Shown here: in pieces, positions 49,772 to 55,780 of the stretch
Position numbering within the stretch: the stretch's first letter is position 1
Layout of the letters: the number at the start of each line of letters is the position of its first letter
Source: Pirellulaceae bacterium
Lineage (GTDB): Bacteria > Planctomycetota > Planctomycetia > Pirellulales > Pirellulaceae
DNA length: 55,780 nucleotides
Direction: 5' to 3'
Assembly: GCA_023382975.1 (NCBI GenBank)
Contig: JAHDXO010000065.1
Span: 1-55,780, forward strand
Notes under the pieces: generated by a model
Seen by the model: the letters and a program-made list of their open reading frames with translations, nothing else
What the model was told of the DNA's origin: nothing
The model's database searches: none
Program-made: the position numbers and the translations under genes

Positions 49772-50017
49772 GTGGTTCCCAAGAAGATCCTACAAGCCCT
49801 GGTTTTCGCTCTGCCACTTTGCGTGGTCGGATTTGCCGTCCTGATGGGCGGTGCCTCTCTGATGCGGGCGATGAACGACGCCCAGGGGGCGCTCGTGTTG
49901 GCCTGGATCGCGTCCGCGTTTCTGTTGGTGGGCGTCGCGGACGGGCTGCTGCTGGTGATCGTCCTCGGTCTGCGAGCGCTGGACGAGAAGGACGAATCGA
50001 CTCGCGGTGAAGGGTAG
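49772..50017 (+). CDS. Small membrane protein, two helices (81 aa)
   Basis: Encodes 81 residues with a GTG start at 49772, GGGAG upstream, and two hydrophobic segments (ALVFALPLCVVGFAVLMGG; LAWIASAFLLVGVADGLLLVIVLGL). The C-terminus is charged. No family recognised. It is divergent from the WYL gene and 85 bp ahead of the zinc-ribbon protein, so it may be co-transcribed with the latter. Confidence 0.6.
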   Translation: MVPKKILQALVFALPLCVVGFAVLMGGASLMRAMNDAQGALVLAWIASAFLLVGVADGLLLVIVLGLRALDEKDESTRGEG

Positions 50018-50102
50018 CCGCGCAACGATCGGGGTGTTACAGTCGAGAGAGTCGTTCGTGCTTGCTGCCGATCGTTGATGCCATCCAGTTTTGTGCGCGC
50101 CC

Positions 50103-51362
50103 ATGCCGATCCGTTTTCGCTGTGAATTCTGTCACTCTCGACTTCGCGTGGCTTCGCGCAAGGCCGGGTCGCGTGCCAAATGTCCCAAATGCGGCCGACC
50201 GATCACGGTTCCTGCTCAGGGCGACGACGCCTACGAGATTGCACCGCCCACCGGTCGCGTCCTTGCGCCAAGAGAATCGAGTGCGGAGGCGATGATTTCG
50301 GTGGCACCGGCACCGGCTGGCGCCGCGACTTCGCCCTCGCCCGCTCCGCCGCCCGCGGACGATTTGCCACCCGTTCCCGAATCGCCCGCCGTTGTGGTGC
50401 CCGCCGAGGCGGCCGAGGTGTCGGAGAGAACCGGGCCGCCGATACCGACCGAACCGACCGAACCGACCGAACCGACCGACGAATCGAAACCCTCTGTCAA
50501 GGCCGAGGCGCCCGTCGAAAAACTTGAAATCCCCGAATCGTCTTTCGCCGTCGAGAACTGGGTGGCGGATCGACCGCCCAGTGCCGCGGCATCACCCGCC
50601 GCGGACTCACTGCTGACAGCCGCCGAATCGCTCCCGGCCGCATCGCTCGAAGGGCCGCCCATCGAGTCACCCGGGCCCAGCATCGTTGCCGATCCATTCG
50701 CCCAGTTCTTGGTCTACGACGACGAAACGGAGTTGGTGTACGACGACGAGGAAGACGAGCCCCGCGCCGAGGGAACGATGCTGCCTTTCGACCCGGCCAA
50801 GGTGACGTTTCCGCGGAGTCTGTTGTACATTCAAGGAGTTCTGCTGGGCGTCGTGACACTCGTCGGATTCGCGTTGGGCATCCTGGTCGGGGGCGGCACC
50901 GGCAGTGTGGCGGTCGTCGATGAACCGGTTCCGTGCGTGATCTCCGGTCGAATCGCCTTGCGGACGCAGGGCGACAACACCATCATGGACCATGGGGCGG
51001 TGGCCATGGTCTTCCCGCAAGGCTCGAGGCCGGAGACCAAGCTGGAAATCGTGGGATTGCGGCCTCGCGACTCCGAACCGCCAGCGGACCATCCCGCGCT
51101 GCTGGCCATCCGCAACCTAGGCGGCGATTACGCGCGCGCCGACCAAGACGGTGCCTTTCGTTTGCATGTCCCGGATCGCGGCAAGTATTTCGTGCTGGTC
51201 ATCTCGGCCAATCGCCGCAGCGTCGATCCCGAGATCCCCCGATCCGTTCTGGTAGAGGTTGGCCGTTTTTTTCAATTGGCTCCGGATCTGTTCGCAGGCT
51301 ACGATTACCGCTGGCAGGCCGAGACGGTTCGAGGGGACCGTCAACTGAATTTTGTCTTCTGA
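50103..51362 (+). CDS. Zinc-ribbon/TM protein of planctomycete type
   Basis: Encodes 419 residues. The N-terminus MPIRFRCEFCHSRLRV with C7-x2-C10 and C27-x2-C30 is a zinc ribbon typical of planctomycete membrane proteins. A long Pro/Ala-rich low-complexity linker follows, including PTEP repeats near residues 114-125, then a membrane helix (GVLLGVVTLVGFALGILVGG) near 240-262 and a C-terminal beta domain (VSGRIALRTQGDN-type segment; DQDGAFRLHVPDRGKYFVLVISA) resembling carboxypeptidase-regulatory-like folds. The ATG at 50103 is preferred to the TTG at 50091. Function unknown; cytoplasmic zinc ribbon and extracytoplasmic beta domain are predicted. Confidence 0.75.
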   Translation: MPIRFRCEFCHSRLRVASRKAGSRAKCPKCGRPITVPAQGDDAYEIAPPTGRVLAPRESSAEAMISVAPAPAGAATSPSPAPPPADDLPPVPESPAVVVPAEAAEVSERTGPPIPTEPTEPTEPTDESKPSVKAEAPVEKLEIPESSFAVENWVADRPPSAAASPAADSLLTAAESLPAASLEGPPIESPGPSIVADPFAQFLVYDDETELVYDDEEDEPRAEGTMLPFDPAKVTFPRSLLYIQGVLLGVVTLVGFALGILVGGGTGSVAVVDEPVPCVISGRIALRTQGDNTIMDHGAVAMVFPQGSRPETKLEIVGLRPRDSEPPADHPALLAIRNLGGDYARADQDGAFRLHVPDRGKYFVLVISANRRSVDPEIPRSVLVEVGRFFQLAPDLFAGYDYRWQAETVRGDRQLNFVF

Positions 51363-51380
51363 GCCAGTCTTCGGAACGAT

Positions 51381-52757
51381 CTACTGCAGGTTCAGCAGGG
51401 CCAGCATGATCAGAGCCCCGGCGAGCATCGAGAGGGGAATCGAGATCGCCAGTGCAATCACCACGGCACGAAAACTCGATTGATACGGACGCCGGTGACG
51501 AACTAGCGGCGGCGGCGTAACGCGATGGATGCGGTTGGTTTCCTGGTTGGCGGAAACCAGCGGACCGGTCGATTGGGAGACTTGGCTTGCGCTGCCGACA
51601 CGGCTGTCCAGGTCGTCGTAGACGTCGCTGCTGACGTTGGTTTCCTCCAGTCCATCGTCGCCGATCGCCAGCGGGGGCGGCATCCAGGGAGACTTGGTCA
51701 GTTGCTGGGAGGGCAACGGCGACGAGTCCCGCGCCCACGGCTCCAGGCGGGCAACGACTTCGGCCGCTGTCTGCACCCGATTCGCGGGCTCCTTCTCCAT
51801 CATATCCGCAATGACTTCGACGAACTCTTCGCTGACTTCCGGATTGAACCGCCGCGGATGCCAGGGAGTCTCTTCCAGATGCCGCCGCGCTTTGTCCTTG
51901 GTGGTTCCGCCCGGGAAGGGAACCTTGCCGCTGACGGCGTAATACAGCGTGCAACCGAGGGAATAGATGTCGCTGACCGAAGTCACTTCCAACGGCGAGT
52001 GGATCTGTTCGGGCGACAGGTAGTCGGCCGTGCCGACGATCTTTCCGGCCCGCGGATCCTCGTCCGCCTCGTGCATGAAGCCCGAAAGCCCCAGATCCGA
52101 GACTTTGGCAATTCCCTGCGGAGTGACCAAGATGTTGCCCGGCTTGACGTCGCGGTGAATCAGGCCGCGTTGATGAGCGTGTTCGAGCCCGCGCGCCGCC
52201 TGGACGATGACGTTCGCCGCTTGCTGCATTGTCAGAGCGCCCTGGCGGCGGACGAATTGGCGCAGATCCGTCCCCGGGACGTATTCGGTGACCAGATAAT
52301 GGACGTTGCCGTCGTGCCCCGCGTCGTAGGCGCGGACCAAATGCGGGTGGTCCAGTTGGGCCTGCGTGCGGATCTCGCGACGAAAGTTGTCGATCGCCTC
52401 GGGGGTTGACTTGTTCAGCGGCAACACCTTGATCGCACATTCGCGGCCCATGACCGTGTGAACCGCCTTGAAAACCTGCCCCATGCCGCCTTGTCCGATC
52501 CAATCCGTAATCGTGTACGGGCCCAGACTCAGCTTGGTGCGGCCGGCCTTGAGCTGGTCCGCTTGATAGTGCGTAATCACCCCCATTTCGATGAGCCGAG
52601 CGGCCAACTCGTCATCATCTACCTGTTCCAACGGCGTCGGAAGTTCGTCAGGATTGGCGCGCAGCGCGGCGATGGCCCGGTCGATCTGTTCTTTGGTGAC
52701 CAACCCGCTCACCAAGGCCGTTTCACGGAAAATGGATCTTTTCGAAGTTTTTGCCAT
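51381..52757 (-). CDS. Membrane-anchored Ser/Thr protein kinase (PknB type)
   Basis: Encodes 458 residues. A short N-terminal region typical of planctomycete kinases (RLIEMGVITHYQADQLKAGR) precedes the kinase domain from about 80: GQGGMGQVFKAV, CAIKVL with K110, HRDVKPGN with D203, and DLG (221-223) in place of DFG, as in many PknB-like planctomycete kinases. GTADYLSPEQ and DIYSLGCTLYY follow. A Pro-rich linker leads to a C-terminal membrane helix (VVIALAISIPLSMLAGALIML). The frame is open further upstream; ATG at 52757 matches the family start. Substrate unknown. It is convergent with the zinc-ribbon gene, with stops 18 bp apart. Confidence 0.9.
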   Translation of the reverse strand: MAKTSKRSIFRETALVSGLVTKEQIDRAIAALRANPDELPTPLEQVDDDELAARLIEMGVITHYQADQLKAGRTKLSLGPYTITDWIGQGGMGQVFKAVHTVMGRECAIKVLPLNKSTPEAIDNFRREIRTQAQLDHPHLVRAYDAGHDGNVHYLVTEYVPGTDLRQFVRRQGALTMQQAANVIVQAARGLEHAHQRGLIHRDVKPGNILVTPQGIAKVSDLGLSGFMHEADEDPRAGKIVGTADYLSPEQIHSPLEVTSVSDIYSLGCTLYYAVSGKVPFPGGTTKDKARRHLEETPWHPRRFNPEVSEEFVEVIADMMEKEPANRVQTAAEVVARLEPWARDSSPLPSQQLTKSPWMPPPLAIGDDGLEETNVSSDVYDDLDSRVGSASQVSQSTGPLVSANQETNRIHRVTPPPLVRHRRPYQSSFRAVVIALAISIPLSMLAGALIMLALLNLQ

Positions 52758-52902
52758 GGCCCCGGCGACCGCTCTGCGTGCGAAAAGAAGAAGACGTTTG
52801 CAACAAAAAGGAATTCCTCCATCCAGTATACTCCACAAGATGATTCCGCCAACCGTGCGGAGCGGGTGGCGTTCGCTTGCCTTGGGAAAGATCCGTGATT
52901 CA

Positions 52903-53784
52903 ATGCATTTCCGTGAAACTTCCCTACTGATTCTTGTCGTCCTGCTGCTTGGCTGCTCGTCAGACAACCGCGGCCCAGTCGAATCCGCCGAGCCGGAACA
53001 CGCAGCGCTCGGGCAGGATCGCGAAGCGGTTTACGCCCGAACCGAGCGGACGTTCGAACGAGCGACATTCTTCTCGCCCGATCCGTCATCCGCTACGGGA
53101 GAATTGCGGTGGATGTCGCCGTTGATTGTGGAAGAACTCGATCCTCAGCGCGACGAAGATATGAAGCCTACGGGTTTCGGGCGGTTGAGCACCGAAGCAA
53201 CCGGTTCGGCGACCGTTTGTTCCGACGAACCAACGGTCTACCACACCGAGGAAATGGTGGCGATCGGCGAAAAGAAGCTCGTCCAGTCCACCTATCTGTG
53301 GTTCTACCCGCCGACAGAGCCCGGCCGCGAGATCGGTTGGCGAGGCTTCCGGATGATCCTCGATCGACGCGGATTCGCGATCGTCTGGGAGGTGCTGTCC
53401 AGCGAAGCCGGATTGCGAGTTCTGTACGTCTCGAAACCGATCGAGGACGCGGTCCGGCGACAGTACGGCGGCCCGCTGCCGGATCGCCGTTACACGGTCG
53501 AACCCAGTGTCGCGGAACACCCCGACGTGGTCGTCGCCCGCATCGTCGGCGACGGTCCCCAGCCGATGGGTCCGTTCGTGTACTTGGACCACCCGGCCCG
53601 CCGTGTTTCCACGCTGATCTGCCGTTGCGAACCTTCGCAGGCCGACCTGTTTCCGCAGAGTCGGATGTATCGGTTGGTCGGTCTGGACGAGGCTGACGCA
53701 GCGGTTCGGCAGATTGTTGTCCGCGCACTGGACCACGACCGCGGCGGAGCAATCGGCCTGCTCCGCTTGCCGAGCGATTGGTAG
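52903..53784 (+). CDS. Lipoprotein, unknown function
   Basis: Encodes 293 residues. A lipoprotein signal (SLLILVVLLLGCSSDN) has its lipid-anchor Cys in LLGCSSD. The rest is a soluble domain with many aromatics (STYLWFYPPTEPGREIGWRGFRMILDRRGFAIVWEVLSS) and no motif I can name. The ATG at 52903 is used because the lipobox must follow closely. It is divergent from the kinase gene, 145 bp away. It may be a planctomycete-specific secreted protein. Confidence 0.66.
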   Translation: MHFRETSLLILVVLLLGCSSDNRGPVESAEPEHAALGQDREAVYARTERTFERATFFSPDPSSATGELRWMSPLIVEELDPQRDEDMKPTGFGRLSTEATGSATVCSDEPTVYHTEEMVAIGEKKLVQSTYLWFYPPTEPGREIGWRGFRMILDRRGFAIVWEVLSSEAGLRVLYVSKPIEDAVRRQYGGPLPDRRYTVEPSVAEHPDVVVARIVGDGPQPMGPFVYLDHPARRVSTLICRCEPSQADLFPQSRMYRLVGLDEADAAVRQIVVRALDHDRGGAIGLLRLPSDW

Positions 53785-53800
53785 AACGCTGGCGCTACCC

Positions 53801-53868
53801 CGTAGCCGAATTCGTGAGAATTCGGATGACGAAAGACAGACATCTGAATTCTCACGAATTCAGCTACG
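53801..53868. repeat. Palindromic element with 28-bp arms
   Basis: Left arm 53801-53828 and right arm 53841-53868 are inverted repeats at 26 of 28 positions (CGTAGCCGAATTCGTGAGAA against TTCTCACGAATTCAGCTACG), with a 12-bp centre. It lies 17 bp after the lipoprotein stop and just before the convergent ilvD stop (53883), so it could also act as a two-way terminator. Clear relative of 15265-15330. Confidence 0.88.
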
Positions 53869-53882
53869 ATGCTCCGCCTCGG

Positions 53883-55562
53883 TCACTCGTCGGTGACGCA
53901 GCCTTCCGAGGCGGACTTGACGTTCTTGATGTACTTGTACAACGTACCTCGCGTCGCTTTGTAAGGCGGCGAGGTCCAGCGGGCGCGACGTTCGGCCAAT
54001 TGCTGGTCGGTCAACGCCACGTCCAACCGGTTGTTCTCGGCATCGATGGTGATCTGGTCGCCGTTTTCCACCAGGGCCAGCGGTCCGCCCTCCTGAGCCT
54101 CCGGCGTGATGTGCCCGACGATGAACCCGTGCGAGCCGCCGGAGAAGCGGCCGTCGGTCAGCAGGGCCACGTCGGCGCCCAGTCCGGCGCCCATGATGGC
54201 CGAAGTCGGGGTCAGCATTTCCGGCATGCCCGGTCCGCCCTTGGGGCCTTCGAAGCGGATAATCACCACGTCCCCCTTTCGGATTCGCTTCTGCTCCAGG
54301 GCTCGCAGCATGTCCTCTTCCGAATCAAACACGTTGGCGGGACCGCGGAACACCAAGCCTTCTTTGCCCGTGATCTTGGCCACTCCGCCGTCCGGCGCCA
54401 GATTGCCGCGCAGAATCTGGATGTGTCCGGTCGCTTTGATCGGATTCTCCAGCGGTCGGACGATCGTTTGACCTTCGGCCAGTCCCGGCAACGCTTCCAG
54501 ATTCTCGGCCAAGGTCTTGCCGGTCACGGTCAAGCAATCGCCGTCCATCAAGCCCTTTTCCAGCAGATATTTCATCACGGCCGGCGTGCCGCCGACTTGA
54601 TGCAGATCTTCCTGGACGAACTTGCCGCTGGGTTTCAGGTCGGCCAGGAAAGGCACGCGGTCGCTAACCCGCTGGAAGTCGTCGATCGTCAGTGGAACAT
54701 CCACCGCGCGGGCCATCGCGATCAAATGCAACACGGCGTTGGTGGATCCGCCGAGGGCCATCACCACGACCATCGCGTTCTCGAAGGCCTGGCGGGTCAT
54801 GATGTCGCGTGGCTTGATGTCGTTTTCCAGCAGTTGGCGAATCGCCGCTCCAGCCCGGATGCATTCCTTGCGTTTCGCCGGGTCCACCGCCGAGATCGAC
54901 GCGCTGTAGGGCAGTGACATGCCCAGGGCTTCGATCGCCGAGGCCATCGTGTTGGCCGTGTACATGCCGCCGCACGCGCCGGCGCCGGGGCACGAGTGGC
55001 GGACGATCTTCTTGCGAGTCACCTCGTCGATCTCGCCCGACAGATACTGGCCGTAGCACTGAAACGCGGACACGATGTCCAACTTCTCATCGCCCAAGTG
55101 TCCCGGCTTGATCGTCCCGCCGTAGATCATGATCGCGGGCCGATTCAGCCGCCCCATGGCGATCAGACAGCCCGGCATGTTCTTGTCGCAGCCCGGCAAG
55201 GCGATCAGCGCGTCGTACCATTGAGCCGCCATGACGGTCTCGATCGAATCGGCGATCAGGTCGCGGGACTGCAGCGAGTAGCTCATCCCGTCGGTCCCCA
55301 TCGAGATCCCATCGCTGACCCCGATCGTGTTGAATCGCATCCCCACCATCCCGGCCTCGGTGACGCCCTTCTTCGCCTTGTCGGCCAGATCGTTCAGGTG
55401 CATGTTGCACGTATTGCCCTCGTACCACACGCTGGCGATGCCGACCTGGGCCTTGTCCATGTCTTCCTCGGTCATGCCCGTGCCGTAAAGCATGGCCTGC
55501 GAGGCGCCCTGGCTCTTGGGTTGCGTAACGTGGCGACTGTATCGGTTCAATTCATGCGACAT
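53883..55562 (-). CDS. ilvD: Dihydroxy-acid dehydratase
   Basis: Encodes 559 residues, a normal IlvD length. It carries the three cluster cysteines C52 (NTCNMHL), C125 (PGCDKNMPGC) and C197 (CPGAGACGGMYTANTMA), the metal-binding DKNMPG and the C-terminal GPGMPEML and TDGRFSGGSHG motifs. It makes 2-keto acids from 2,3-dihydroxy acids in valine, isoleucine and pantothenate synthesis. Its Cys pattern fits the [2Fe-2S] type (three Cys). AAGGA lies 9 bp before the ATG. It stands alone with no ilv neighbours in the window, followed by a palindromic repeat on its 3' side. Confidence 0.97.
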   Translation of the reverse strand: MSHELNRYSRHVTQPKSQGASQAMLYGTGMTEEDMDKAQVGIASVWYEGNTCNMHLNDLADKAKKGVTEAGMVGMRFNTIGVSDGISMGTDGMSYSLQSRDLIADSIETVMAAQWYDALIALPGCDKNMPGCLIAMGRLNRPAIMIYGGTIKPGHLGDEKLDIVSAFQCYGQYLSGEIDEVTRKKIVRHSCPGAGACGGMYTANTMASAIEALGMSLPYSASISAVDPAKRKECIRAGAAIRQLLENDIKPRDIMTRQAFENAMVVVMALGGSTNAVLHLIAMARAVDVPLTIDDFQRVSDRVPFLADLKPSGKFVQEDLHQVGGTPAVMKYLLEKGLMDGDCLTVTGKTLAENLEALPGLAEGQTIVRPLENPIKATGHIQILRGNLAPDGGVAKITGKEGLVFRGPANVFDSEEDMLRALEQKRIRKGDVVIIRFEGPKGGPGMPEMLTPTSAIMGAGLGADVALLTDGRFSGGSHGFIVGHITPEAQEGGPLALVENGDQITIDAENNRLDVALTDQQLAERRARWTSPPYKATRGTLYKYIKNVKSASEGCVTDE

Positions 55563-55780
55563 GATCTGAGTTCCTTTGTCTGCGGAGATTCCGGTACCAA
55601 GCCGCGTAGTTTACGACGTTGGCGACGCCTTGGCCAGGGACCCGCGTTCCGCACTGGACGTCCCGACCTTCGAGCCCCGGAAAACCGGAGGTTGAGATCC
55701 GGTTCGCGAGTGTCAGCAAGTGCCCCAGGAGCCTGCTGAAATACTGGCAAGAACCGAGGTGGGGTAAGCTTCCAGCTTGC
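55563..55780. other. Upstream region of ilvD with a repeat at the window edge
   Basis: 218 bp to the end of the window hold no supported gene. A hairpin AAGCT-TCC-AGCTT at 55766-55778 with GGGGTA before it resembles dispersed planctomycete repeats and is cut by the window edge. The ilvD promoter should lie here on the minus strand; no clear consensus was picked out. Confidence 0.5.

Noticed and set aside
48570..50017. Phage-defence island around the WYL regulator
   Set aside because: The neighbours are a redox fusion and small membrane or zinc-ribbon proteins with no defence effector next to it. A WYL domain alone is not enough.

Overview
The window looks like a chromosomal segment of a planctomycete, probably a Pirellulales-type organism. 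This rests on protein features, not on a marker gene: a run of divergent prepilin-like proteins followed by a giant GspK-like protein, a zinc-ribbon/TM protein starting MPIRFRC, an NPYQSP-motif protein, a Ser/Thr kinase with DLG in place of DFG, periplasmic PQQ-like beta-propellers, high GC, and many short palindromic intergenic repeats. No rRNA, tRNA or CRISPR array was seen.

Layout. (1) 98-9737 (+): five genes for a type II secretion/type IV pilus-like pseudopilus (four prepilins and a 1704-residue GspK-like protein). Two of the prepilin leaders carry similar 33-35 bp palindromes inside the reading frame. (2) 9738-10198: repeat-filled gap. (3) 10199-15232: an Rrf2-type regulator divergent from a four-gene respiratory operon: tetraheme cytochrome c, Tat-exported 4x[4Fe-4S] protein, NrfD/DsrP-like quinol protein, and an octaheme hydroxylamine oxidoreductase (HAO)-family cytochrome. 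It is best read as a quinol-linked periplasmic nitrogen-oxide/hydroxylamine module. (4) 15460-21581: a PD-(D/E)XK/DUF4351 protein, then on the minus strand a TIR-TM-beta-propeller protein, a HAD-like protein and a cytidylyltransferase-like protein (both with altered catalytic motifs), and an NPYQSP protein. (5) 21729-26859 (-): TetR regulator, lipoprotein adaptor and RND pump, overlapping by 4 bp at each junction, behind a perfect 7-6-7 palindrome. (6) 26999-28033 (-): guaC.

(7) 28108-41953 (-) is a closely packed redox operon, in transcription order: DUF4912/Rho_N protein, PQQ-like propeller, NHL-like propeller, 77-residue Cys-rich membrane protein, Tat-type polyferredoxin (NapG-like), NapH-like membrane ferredoxin, second PQQ-like propeller, NuoE-NuoF (HydC-HydB) fusion, and a GltD-like flavoprotein with a NuoG-type [2Fe-2S] N-terminus. 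The flavoprotein appears to lack the NAD(P)H-binding Rossmann domain. Between the last two genes sits a two-gene, lower-GC insertion: an AAA15/DUF3696-type ATPase and a PIN-like nuclease, with a defence-type architecture. (8) 42173-48416 (-): DUF2752 and TPR proteins, an FMN-binding-domain protein, and a NapH-NapG fusion with an internal twin-arginine motif, a second extracytoplasmic electron-transfer unit. (9) 48570-55562: WYL regulator, two small/zinc-ribbon membrane proteins, a Ser/Thr kinase, a lipoprotein and ilvD.

The most interesting points are the ATPase+PIN insertion, the HAO operon with an NrfCD/DsrOP-type quinol module and Rrf2 control, the GltD-like protein without its nucleotide domain, the NapHG fusion, and the palindromes inside cleaved prepilin leaders. 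All functions are read by eye from sequence. No database search or structure prediction was run.
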